A stretch of DNA of 7,483 bases, from contig JAHZEH010000092.1 in the NCBI GenBank assembly GCA_019421925.1, forward strand, positions 1 through 7,483, in the 5' to 3' direction. The DNA is from Clostridia bacterium. Its GTDB lineage: Bacteria; Bacillota; Clostridia; Christensenellales; CALWSW01. The notes under the pieces were generated by a model that saw only the letters and a list, made by a program, of their open reading frames with translations, had not been told where the DNA came from and made no database searches. Position 1 is the first letter of the stretch; each line of letters opens with the position of its first letter. Shown piece after piece: positions 1 to 6,525 of the stretch. The position numbers and the translations under genes were made by a program.

Positions 1-468
1 GGGGTAGTCGATGTGGCCGATGGCACTGAAGCAGTTCTCGTCGATGACGCGCACATAGCGGTTAATGGTCTCAAGGTATTTACGGAATCCCTCTTGGGCG
101 GTGATACCCTCGAAGTACTCGGGATAGTAGGGGTCGACCCCCTCGACGATGTGGCAGGAGGCCAGTACAAAGTCAAAATTCCCCAACCGGATCTGGGCCT
201 CCAGGGCCCCCATGTCCTCCATCTTGTTGGGGAAACCAGCCTCCACGCCGAATTTGACGTCGATGCCGGAGTACTCCAGGGATTCATACATCCGGCGATA
301 GGCGGGGACGTCCATGGACCAGTCTCCCGGCGCGGGAAAAGCGATCTCCATATGATCGGTGATACAGATGTCCGTCAGTCCCAGGGCCTTGCAGGCCTCG
401 ATCTGTTCCAGGGCGGGGACGTCGCAGTCCGGGGAAGTTGCCGTGTGAAGATGGTAATCTGCGCGCAT
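1..468 (-). CDS. PHP-domain phosphatase, histidinol-phosphatase (HisJ/HisK) type, 3' end missing
   Basis: The first 156 codons of a PHP-superfamily metal-dependent phosphoesterase are present; the gene continues past the left edge with no stop. Visible metal-site motifs are DYHLHT (H6, H8), a D14-C-D16 patch, GLTDICITDH (D38, H39), FGVEAG (E76), LASCH (H106) and IGHIDYP (H152, D154). Their order and spacing fit histidinol-phosphate phosphatases of the PHP class, which dephosphorylate L-histidinol phosphate in histidine synthesis and usually run to about 260-280 residues. Other PHP phosphoesterases share these motifs, so the substrate is inferred. No other his gene is in view. The start is ATG at 468-466, with AAAGGAG nine bases upstream. 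That site lies inside the end of the aminopeptidase gene, whose stop is only four bases away, so translational coupling is likely. The family call is firm; the exact substrate is less so. Confidence 0.88.
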   Translation of the reverse strand, partial: MRADYHLHTATSPDCDVPALEQIEACKALGLTDICITDHMEIAFPAPGDWSMDVPAYRRMYESLEYSGIDVKFGVEAGFPNKMEDMGALEAQIRLGNFDFVLASCHIVEGVDPYYPEYFEGITAQEGFRKYLETINRYVRVIDENCFSAIGHIDYP

Positions 469-472
469 GGGG

Positions 473-1741
473 TCATACTCCTTTCCGTTCATCCGCCTGG
501 ACGCTGAACGCCCAGTTGCCGTTCTCAAAGACCGGGGTCTCGCTCCCGTCCTCCGCGATGCCGGTGATCGAGAGGTCGGGGGTCCCCACCATGAAATCCA
601 CGTGGACGAGGGAGGCATTCGCCCCGGCCGCGGCCAGTTCCTCCCTGCTCATCCGCGTGCCGCCCTCCAGGCAGGAGGCGTACGCCTCGCCCAGGGCGAA
701 ATGGCAGGAGGCGTTCTCGTCGTAGAGCGTGTTGTAGAAAAGGATGCCGAGCTGGGGGATGGGGGAATTGGCCGGAACAAGCGCCACTTCTCCCAGGGAA
801 CGGGCCCCTTCGTCCGAATCCAGCAGACAGCGCAGGGTGTCCTCCCCTTTACGGGCCGAGAAGGACACCACCCTGCCCCTTTCAAAGGTCAGGGAGAAGT
901 CCTCAATGAGCACGCCGTTGTAATTGAGGGGGAGGGCAGAGCAGAGGGTACCCTCCAGACGGTCCTTGTCCGGTGTGGTAAAGACCTCCTCCGTGGGCAT
1001 GTTGGCAATGAAGGGGACGCCCTCCTGAGTCTCTTCCGCACCGCCGCACCAGATATGGCCTCTTGCCAGTCCAGCGGTGAAATCCGTGCCCAGGGAATTC
1101 CTGTAGCGCAGGGCATGGAAGCGTTTCTCATTGAGCCACTGGATGCGCCTGCGCAGATCTCTCTGCTGGGCGGCCCAGGCGGCGACCGGATCGGGCTCAT
1201 AGACCCGGGTGGTACGGAAAATGGCGTCCCAGAGCTTGTTTACAGCCTCCCCATCGTCCGCGCAGCCGGGGAACACCTTACGGGCCCAGGCGGCCGTGGG
1301 GGCGGAGACAACACACCAGCTGTTGCGGTTGGACATGGTGGCGTCGTAGAATTCCCGCAGGGCGGTGTGGCTGGCCTTGGCCGCGAGCTGCATCTTTTCA
1401 GGTTCAATCTGCGCGAAGAGCTCCGGGTCCTCGGCGGCGATGGAGAGATAGGCCGCACCCTCGTTCAAATACTGCATGCGGGCCTGCACGCACCAGTCGG
1501 GATAGGAGGCGAGAACGTCCAGGCCGCAGTGCCTGTATTTGAGCAGGGAGAGCTGTTCGTCGTTCCATAGCGTGACGACCTCCCGGGCCCCCGCCTGATA
1601 GGCGGCCTTGGCGCAGAGACGGGTGAAGGGGGCGCATTCCACGGGGCTGGAGATCACAAGCGTCTGATCCTTTTGCAGGTTGACGCCGGTGCGGATGATG
1701 AGACCGGCGTATTTTTGCATGTTGTTCTCCAAATCAACCAT
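473..1741 (-). CDS. M29-family metallo-aminopeptidase (AmpS/AmpT/PepS type)
   Basis: A complete 422-residue protein, close to the usual 410 or so of peptidase family M29, whose members are cytoplasmic two-metal aminopeptidases that remove N-terminal residues from peptides. The N-terminal region (KYAGLIIRTGVNLQKDQ, residues 10-26) is the typical family opening. The C-terminal catalytic part carries the expected ligand series: E251 in NMPTEEV, E318 in LGEVAL, H347 in ENASCHFALGEAY, and H380 and D382 in LVHVDFMVG. ATG at 1741 is preferred because residues 1-9 align with typical M29 N-termini and a GGAAGG lies 11 bases upstream. ATG at 1720 (Met8), with its own GGAG, is a possible alternative. 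The gene lies 59 bp behind leuS on the same strand, with a palindrome between them, and almost abuts the PHP phosphatase gene. It may recycle peptides into free amino acids; its specificity cannot be read from the sequence. Confidence 0.93.
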   Translation of the reverse strand: MVDLENNMQKYAGLIIRTGVNLQKDQTLVISSPVECAPFTRLCAKAAYQAGAREVVTLWNDEQLSLLKYRHCGLDVLASYPDWCVQARMQYLNEGAAYLSIAAEDPELFAQIEPEKMQLAAKASHTALREFYDATMSNRNSWCVVSAPTAAWARKVFPGCADDGEAVNKLWDAIFRTTRVYEPDPVAAWAAQQRDLRRRIQWLNEKRFHALRYRNSLGTDFTAGLARGHIWCGGAEETQEGVPFIANMPTEEVFTTPDKDRLEGTLCSALPLNYNGVLIEDFSLTFERGRVVSFSARKGEDTLRCLLDSDEGARSLGEVALVPANSPIPQLGILFYNTLYDENASCHFALGEAYASCLEGGTRMSREELAAAGANASLVHVDFMVGTPDLSITGIAEDGSETPVFENGNWAFSVQADERKGV

Positions 1742-1766
1742 ATATAGAGCTTCCTTCCTTTCAAAG

Positions 1767-1794
1767 AGTGGGATTGAGCGCGCTCAATCCCACT
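1767..1794 (-). terminator. Perfect 28-bp palindrome after leuS, probable 3' hairpin or weak terminator
   Basis: AGTGGGATTGAGCG is followed directly by its exact reverse complement. It begins six bases after the leuS stop and ends before the aminopeptidase ribosome binding site. In leuS-sense RNA it would form a long, very stable hairpin. The bases after it read CTTTGAAAGG, so there is no proper U-tract and termination would be partial at best. It could instead protect the leuS 3' end, mark a processing site, or act as a two-fold operator for a DNA-binding protein. Confidence 0.5.
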
Positions 1795-1800
1795 ATCCGT

Positions 1801-4230
1801 TTAACCTACGACAATATTGACAATGTTGCGCACCACGATGATCTTGCGCACGGACTTGCCCTCAATGGCGTTTGCGATGGCGGGTTCAGCCAGCGCGGCG
1901 GCCTCAACCTCCTCCTTGGAGAGATCGGCAGCGAGGAGGATACGGGCACGGATTTTACCGTTGACCTGGATACCGTATTCGACCTCCTGCTTGTGGGTCT
2001 TGGCCTCGTCATACTGGGGCCAGGACTGGTTGAAGATGGAGAAGGGCCTGCCCGCCTGTTCCCACAGCTCCTCGCAGAAGTGGGGGGCAAAGGGGGCGAG
2101 GAGAAGGAGCAGGTTCTTCATGACGTCCTCGAGATAGGCGCCGTCCACATTGCCGCCGTCGATGTATTTGGCGATGGCGTTGACCAGCTCCATGATGCGG
2201 GCGATGGCGGTATTGAACTGGAAACGTTCGGTATCGGCGGTGATGGACTTGATGGCGTTGTGCAGCACATAGTCCAGTTCGCGCTCGTCCCGGCCGGCCT
2301 CTTTCTTGCAGGGACGAAGCGCGGCGGCCTTTTCGCGCAGGCGCTCCACACGCTCAAGGAAGCGGGCGGTTGCCTTGATGCCGTCGTCGTTCCACTTGCC
2401 GCCCTCAATGTAGTTAAAACCGAACATCAGATACATGCGGAAGACGTCCGAGCCGTATACTTTGATATAGCTGTCCGGCGAGATGACATTGCCTCTGGAT
2501 TTGGACATCTTGAATCCATCCGGGCCCAGGATGGTGCCCTGATGGACCAGGCGCAGGAAGGGTTCGTCAAAGTCCAGATATCCCATGTCGCGGAAGGCCT
2601 TGGTGAAGAAGCGCGCATAGATCAAATGCATGCAGGCATGCTCCGCGCCGCCCACATATACATCTACGGGCAGCAGGGCGTCCACTTTCTTGCGATTCCA
2701 GGCCTCCTTGTCGTTGTGGGCGTCCGCATAGCGGAATTGATACCAGGAGGAGCACATGAAGGTGTCCATGGTGTCCGCGTCGCGCCGGGCGGGGCCGCCG
2801 CATACCGGGCAGGTGGTGTTCATGAACTCGTCGCACTTGAGCAGCGGGCTGGTGCCGTCCGGGCGGAAGTCCACGTTGTAGGGCAGTTCTACGGGGAGCT
2901 GGTCCTCGGGCACGGGCACTACGCCGCAGTGTTCGCAGTGCACCATCGGGATAGGGCAGCCCCAATAGCGCTGGCGGGAGATGATCCAGTCGCGCAGACG
3001 GTAGCTGGTCTTGGGGCCGCCGATTCCCCGCTCCTCCAGCTCCTTGAGGACGGCCTGCTTTCCCTCGGCGCTGGTCATTCCGTCGAACTTGCCGCTGTTG
3101 ACCATGACGCCGTATTCGCTGTAAGGCAGATCGTCCGGGCTGCCGTCGGCGCTCTTGACGACCCGCTCGATGGGCAGATTGTACTTGACGGCGAACTCAT
3201 AGTCGCGCTCGTCATGGGCGGGCACGGCCATGATGATGCCCGTGCCATAGGTGGCGAGGACATAGTCGGAGATGTAGACCGGGATTCTGCGGCCGTTGAC
3301 GGGGTTGATGGCATAGGAGCCGGTGAAAGCGCCTGTCTTCTCACGGGTGGAGGAGAGGCGGTCGATCTCGCTGGCCTTGGCGGCGTACTCCTTGTACGCT
3401 TCGATCTCCGCCTTCTGCTCGGGCGTGGTGATGGAGTCCACCATGGCGTGCTCGGGGGAGAACACCATATAGGTCACGCCAAAGAGCGTATCCGGACGGG
3501 TGGTGAACACAGTGAAGGGGGAGCCGTCCTCCATTTGGAAGGTCACCTCGCCGCCTACGGACTTGCCAATCCAGTTGCGCTGCATGAGCTTGGTTTTTTC
3601 CGGCCAATCCAACTGATCGAGGTCCGTGAGCAGCTCTTCGGCATAGTTTGTAATACGGAAGCACCACTGAGTCAGGTTGCGGCGGGTGACGGGGGTGTGG
3701 CAGCGCTCGCAGGTGCCGTCCCCCATAACCTGCTCGTTGGCCAGCGTGGTGTTGCAGGAGGGGCACCAATTGACGGGCATCTCCTTGCGGTATGCCAGGT
3801 CGTGCTTGTAGAGCTGCAAAAAGCACCACTGGGTCCAGCGGTAATAGTCGGGCATGCAGGTCTTTACCTCGGCGTTCCAGTCGAAGGTTGCGCCCATGCG
3901 CTTGAGCTGGCCCTCCATGGTTTCGATGTTTTTGAGGGTGGAGTCCATGGGATGGATTCCCGTCTTGATGGCGTAGTTCTCGGCCGGGAGGCCGAAGGAA
4001 TCAAATCCCAGGGGGTGGAACACATTGTAGCCCTGCATCCGCTTGAAGCGGGCAAAGGTATCCGAGGGACCGTAGTTATACCAGTGGCCCACGTGCAGAT
4101 TTGCGCCCGAGGGATAGGAGAACATCTCCATGACGTAAAACTTTTGCTTTTCCGGGTCCTCATGATACTGGTAAAGATTGGCCTCTTCCCATTTCTTTTG
4201 CCATTTTTCTTCGATCTGTTTGGCTTGCAT
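1801..4230 (-). CDS. leuS: Leucyl-tRNA synthetase
   Basis: A complete class I aminoacyl-tRNA synthetase of 809 residues, which is normal for bacterial LeuRS. It charges tRNA-Leu with leucine in the cytoplasm. The ATP-site signatures are HVGH (46-49, the HIGH motif) and KMSKS (574-578). A zinc-knuckle cysteine set occurs at C156/C159 and C174/C177, and a second at C432/C435 and C474/C477. The CP1 editing domain, which hydrolyses mischarged tRNA, is intact, with TTRPDT (243-248) and GTGIIMAVPAHDERD (329-343). The tryptophan-rich RDWIISRQRYWG (413-424), the anticodon-binding helical region (about 640-740) and the small C-terminal tRNA-binding domain (IQVNGKIRARILL to the end) are all present. 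The start at 4230 has AGGAG seven bases upstream. Transcription is controlled by the leucine T-box directly upstream. Nothing is missing or truncated. Confidence 0.99.
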   Translation of the reverse strand: MQAKQIEEKWQKKWEEANLYQYHEDPEKQKFYVMEMFSYPSGANLHVGHWYNYGPSDTFARFKRMQGYNVFHPLGFDSFGLPAENYAIKTGIHPMDSTLKNIETMEGQLKRMGATFDWNAEVKTCMPDYYRWTQWCFLQLYKHDLAYRKEMPVNWCPSCNTTLANEQVMGDGTCERCHTPVTRRNLTQWCFRITNYAEELLTDLDQLDWPEKTKLMQRNWIGKSVGGEVTFQMEDGSPFTVFTTRPDTLFGVTYMVFSPEHAMVDSITTPEQKAEIEAYKEYAAKASEIDRLSSTREKTGAFTGSYAINPVNGRRIPVYISDYVLATYGTGIIMAVPAHDERDYEFAVKYNLPIERVVKSADGSPDDLPYSEYGVMVNSGKFDGMTSAEGKQAVLKELEERGIGGPKTSYRLRDWIISRQRYWGCPIPMVHCEHCGVVPVPEDQLPVELPYNVDFRPDGTSPLLKCDEFMNTTCPVCGGPARRDADTMDTFMCSSWYQFRYADAHNDKEAWNRKKVDALLPVDVYVGGAEHACMHLIYARFFTKAFRDMGYLDFDEPFLRLVHQGTILGPDGFKMSKSRGNVISPDSYIKVYGSDVFRMYLMFGFNYIEGGKWNDDGIKATARFLERVERLREKAAALRPCKKEAGRDERELDYVLHNAIKSITADTERFQFNTAIARIMELVNAIAKYIDGGNVDGAYLEDVMKNLLLLLAPFAPHFCEELWEQAGRPFSIFNQSWPQYDEAKTHKQEVEYGIQVNGKIRARILLAADLSKEEVEAAALAEPAIANAIEGKSVRKIIVVRNIVNIVVG

Positions 4231-4285
4231 GACGCTTCTCCTCTGTGCCTTATTTTGTAAAGGTTAATTCTTATCCCTGCGTTAT

Positions 4286-4320
4286 AAAAAAAGCCCTTCG
4301 TCTCCTGAAGAGACGAAAGA
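4286..4320 (-). terminator. Intrinsic terminator of the leuS T-box leader
   Basis: In leader-sense RNA, UUCGUCUC (4317-4310) pairs with GAGACGAA (4304-4297) around a five-base loop. The stem is extended by G-U and G-C pairs to 4320/4294. A C and seven U residues follow immediately (4293-4286). The 5' strand of this hairpin contains the CGUCUC needed by the antiterminator, so the two folds exclude each other. About 55 bases separate the U-tract from the leuS start codon. Confidence 0.95.
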
Positions 4321-4550
4321 CAGTCTTCCGTGGTACCACTCAACTGAGCGCAGAGCGCCCGCTTTTGTCCCTTTTATCGGTGGGAAACCGCCGCTGCTAG
4401 GGCATTGCTCCTTCACAGACGGCGCTTGACGGTGAGTACGGTAGGAATGCCATTGCCGCTTCGCACCCTCCGGCGGCTCTCTGAAAATGGCGGTGCTCTT
4501 CCCGGCTCCGCTTCAACGCGATATGCTGTTGTGTCCCGCAGATACGCGAC
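4286..4550 (-). promoter_or_regulatory. T-box riboswitch, leucine-specific (CUC specifier), controlling leuS
   Basis: The leader RNA binds uncharged tRNA-Leu and permits read-through into leuS when leucylation falls. Stem I (4519-4422) has a base of GCG-UUGA-CGG paired with CCG-UCAA-CGC, and a mid helix GCCAUU (4491-4486) with AAUGGC (4454-4449). The apical helix GCCGC/GCGGC carries the conserved AGAG and GGGUGCGAA elements. The specifier loop shows CUC (4436-4434) followed by A, a leucine codon. A stem IIA/B pseudoknot is readable: CGGU/ACCG (4390-4387 with 4381-4378), whose loop UCCC (4385-4382) pairs with GGGA (4371-4368). The T-box bulge UGGUACC (4338-4332) has U at the variable position, matching an A discriminator as in tRNA-Leu. 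In the antiterminator, GAG (4341-4339) and ACG (4331-4329) pair with CGUCUC (4315-4310), which otherwise forms the terminator. The pairings were traced by eye; the transcript start is estimated from the promoter. Confidence 0.96.
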
Positions 4551-4556
4551 GAAGAT

Positions 4557-4585
4557 AGTCTAAATCAAAATGCGCCAAAAGTCAA
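4557..4585 (-). promoter_or_regulatory. Sigma-A-type promoter for the leuS T-box transcript
   Basis: On the minus strand TTGACT (4585-4580) and TAGACT (4562-4557) are separated by exactly 17 bases. The -35 box matches consensus at five of six positions and the -10 box at four of six. The predicted start, near 4550, lies just upstream of T-box stem I, as expected. It should drive leuS and possibly the two genes behind it. Confidence 0.8.
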
Positions 4586-4616
4586 GGAAACAGAGGGGTC
4601 TTCGCCCCTTTGGGCA

Positions 4617-4645
4617 TTGACCGGACCAAATGCGACGTGTATAAT
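4617..4645 (+). promoter_or_regulatory. Sigma-A-type promoter for the DUF1015 gene
   Basis: TTGACC (4617-4622), a 17-base spacer and a perfect TATAAT (4640-4645) form a near-consensus promoter reading right, with a predicted start near 4652. The leader of about 75 nt ends in the AGGAG of the DUF1015 gene. Its -35 box lies only 31 bp from the -35 box of the leuS promoter on the other strand, so the two form a divergent pair. No operator repeat was recognised between them. Confidence 0.85.
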
Positions 4646-4725
4646 TAGTGCGTTAGCCGTTTCGTCAGATTATACGATTATTCCCGCTTTTTTGCGGCTT
4701 AATTTTCGGATTTTTAGGAGCGTTT

Positions 4726-6045
4726 ATGAGAGATTTGATTTGGAAGAAGCTGGGCCTGCGGCCTGCCAGGATCCTTTTGCCCGCCTCCGGGGTTGACCTG
4801 ACCCGTTGGGCGGTTGTGGCGTGCGATCAGTATACCTCTCAGCCGGGATATTGGCAGGAGGTGGAAAGCATCGTGGGCGACGCGCCCTCGACGCTCAAGC
4901 TGATGCTGCCGGAGATTTATCTGGGGTCCCCCTGCGAGGCGGAAAAGACCGGCGATATCGTCAGGAATATGGAGCGGTATCTGAACGGCGGCGTGCTCAG
5001 GGAGATTGGCGAAGGGGCGGTTGTCGTCTCCCGGCAGGTGGGCGGCGGCAAAACCCGCACCGGGCTGCTCATGGCTTTCGACCTGGAGTGCTATGACTAT
5101 ACCCCCGGCAGCAAGCCCCTTATCAGAGCGACAGAGGGCACGGTTCCCGAGAGGATTCCCCCCCGCCTCCGCCTGCGGGAGAGAGCGGAGATCGAGCTGC
5201 CCCATATCCTGCTCCTGCTGGACGATCCCGGCCGGACGGTGATCGAACCCCTGGCTGCGGGCGGGGAGGGCGAGCTGGTTTACAGTTTTGATCTGATGCA
5301 GGGCGGCGGACATATAGAAGGAAGATTCTTCCGCCGGGAGGCCCTGGATGGGGTTGCCGGCGCCCTGGAGGCCCTGTCCCTCCGTTGGGCTGAGGTGCAG
5401 CATGGGGAGCGGATGCTCTTCGCGGCAGGCGACGGCAACCACTCCCTCGCCACGGCGAAGGCCAATTGGGAGCAGGTCAAGAAGAAACTGCCCCAGGAGG
5501 AATGGGAGGGGCATCCCGCGCGGTTTGCCCTGTGCGAATTGGTCAATATCCACGACGAGGGCATCGAGTTCGAGCCCATTCACCGGGTGGTATTTGGCGC
5601 ACAGCCCGACTTTATGGAGGAGCTCACCGAGATCATGCTGGCCCAGAACCCGGAGGGCACGGCGGTCTGCATGCGCAGAGATAACCCCTCCATCCGGCGG
5701 GCCGCCGGGATTCATGCCCATGCGCTGCCCTTTGTAAGCCCGGAGGGGGAGGGCTGCGTCTTTGTGCAGGCCCCTGCCTATGGGCTGCCTGTGGGCACTT
5801 TGCAGGCCGCCCTTGACGAGTATACCTCACGTCATGAGGAGGCCAAGGTGGACTATATCCATGGGGAGGATGTGGTACGGGAGCTGGCTGAGCGGGGGGC
5901 TGTGGGCTTCCTGCTGCCCGCCATGCCCAAGGAGGCGCTCTTCCCTGCCGTGATGCACGACGGCGCCCTGCCCCGCAAGACCTTCTCCATGGGGGAGGCC
6001 CAGGAGAAGCGGTATTATCTGGAATGCAGAAAGATCGTAAAATAG
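4726..6045 (+). CDS. DUF1015-family protein, function unknown
   Basis: A complete 439-residue protein with no visible signal peptide or membrane segment, so probably cytoplasmic. It resembles the DUF1015 (SerC-associated, uncharacterised) family common in Clostridia. Recognisable blocks are WAVVACDQYTSQPGYW (28-43), IRATEGTVPERIPPR (133-147), a central AAGDGNHSLATAKA (233-246) that is the counterpart of the family's DG-H-R/S motif, VNIHDEGIEFEPIHR (273-287), and a C-terminal LPRKTFSMGE (415-424). The conserved D236, N238, H239, H286 and R287 suggest a metal- or phosphate-binding active site, but this is inference. In other Clostridia the family often sits near serine-pathway genes; here it precedes an aspartate kinase, with 63 bp between. 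The start at 4726 follows AGGAG by five bases and is driven by the near-consensus promoter upstream. Family assignment is confident; no reaction can be given. Confidence 0.9.
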   Translation: MRDLIWKKLGLRPARILLPASGVDLTRWAVVACDQYTSQPGYWQEVESIVGDAPSTLKLMLPEIYLGSPCEAEKTGDIVRNMERYLNGGVLREIGEGAVVVSRQVGGGKTRTGLLMAFDLECYDYTPGSKPLIRATEGTVPERIPPRLRLRERAEIELPHILLLLDDPGRTVIEPLAAGGEGELVYSFDLMQGGGHIEGRFFRREALDGVAGALEALSLRWAEVQHGERMLFAAGDGNHSLATAKANWEQVKKKLPQEEWEGHPARFALCELVNIHDEGIEFEPIHRVVFGAQPDFMEELTEIMLAQNPEGTAVCMRRDNPSIRRAAGIHAHALPFVSPEGEGCVFVQAPAYGLPVGTLQAALDEYTSRHEEAKVDYIHGEDVVRELAERGAVGFLLPAMPKEALFPAVMHDGALPRKTFSMGEAQEKRYYLECRKIVK

Positions 6046-6095
6046 GCGGCCAACAGCCCGCTTATTCTGGAATAGAGTTTTTAGGTTTAAAAGTT

Positions 6096-6100
6096 GGAGG
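6096..6100 (+). promoter_or_regulatory. Ribosome binding site fixing the aspartate kinase start
   Basis: GGAGG lies eight bases before ATG at 6109. An in-frame TTG at 6094 would lengthen the protein by five residues but overlaps this site, so it is not the start. The rest of the 63-bp gap after the DUF1015 stop shows neither a terminator hairpin nor a convincing promoter. Confidence 0.85.
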
Positions 6101-6108
6101 TTCGAAAT

Positions 6109-6525
6109 ATGTCAGTGAAAGTGGCGAAATTTGGCGGCAGCTCCCTGGCTGACGCCGGGCAGTTCCGCAAAGTTAAGAGCATCATCGGGATGGATGAGAC
6201 CAGGCTCTTCGTCGTGCCGAGCGCGCCGGGAAAGCGCAGTTCTGACGACGAGAAGATCACGGATATGCTCTACCAGTGCTTTGAACTGGCCCAGGCAGGC
6301 CAGCTCATTGACGGGGTGTTCGAGCGCATCAGCGCCCGCTATCTGGAGATTGCAGAGGAGCTGGCGCCGGCGGGGCCTCCAGGGATTACTGCGCCAGCCG
6401 GGGGGAATATCTCAACGGGCTGCTTCTGGCGGACTATCTGGGGTTTGACTTTGTGGACGCGGCGGAGATCATCCGCTTTGACGAGGATGGGAAATTCCTG
6501 GCCGAGAAAACCAACGAGCTGGTGA
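6109..6525 (+). CDS. Aspartate kinase, N-terminal fragment
   Basis: Residues 1-85 are authentic: KFGGSS (7-12) is the nucleotide-binding signature of the amino-acid kinase fold, and VVPSAPGK (35-42) and SDDEKITDMLYQCF are typical of this aspartate kinase type. Beyond L85 the frame is wrong; the tail from APAGPPGITAPAG to TGA at 6523-6525 has no resemblance to the family. The product alone would lack the aspartate site and both ACT domains and should be inactive. Confidence 0.6.
   Translation: MSVKVAKFGGSSLADAGQFRKVKSIIGMDETRLFVVPSAPGKRSSDDEKITDMLYQCFELAQAGQLIDGVFERISARYLEIAEELAPAGPPGITAPAGGNISTGCFWRTIWGLTLWTRRRSSALTRMGNSWPRKPTSW

Noticed and set aside
467..1570. An open frame of 367 codons on the plus strand opposite the aminopeptidase gene.
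   Set aside because: No family resemblance; the minus-strand M29 peptidase has all its metal ligands and a ribosome binding site, so the plus-strand frame is a shadow.
1768..4260. An open frame of 830 codons on the plus strand, antisense to nearly all of leuS.
   Set aside because: It mirrors the leuS codons in a GC-rich gene, has no recognisable domain, and covers the T-box end of the leuS transcript. LeuRS is certain on the other strand, so this is a composition artefact.
4592..4608. Small hairpin AGGGG-CCCCT beside the leuS promoter, considered as a terminator.
   Set aside because: The stem is only five base pairs, no T-run follows on either strand, and no gene ends there.
4714..5721. An open frame of 335 codons on the minus strand opposite the DUF1015 gene.
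   Set aside because: It has low-complexity shadow composition and no domain. The plus-strand gene has promoter, ribosome binding site and family motifs.
6400..6405. A run of six G in the aspartate kinase gene as the site of a sequencing slip or programmed frameshift.
   Set aside because: The second frame already reads correctly upstream of the run (ASRDYCASR from 6375), so the frame change must lie before it. No slippery heptamer with a downstream structure is evident.
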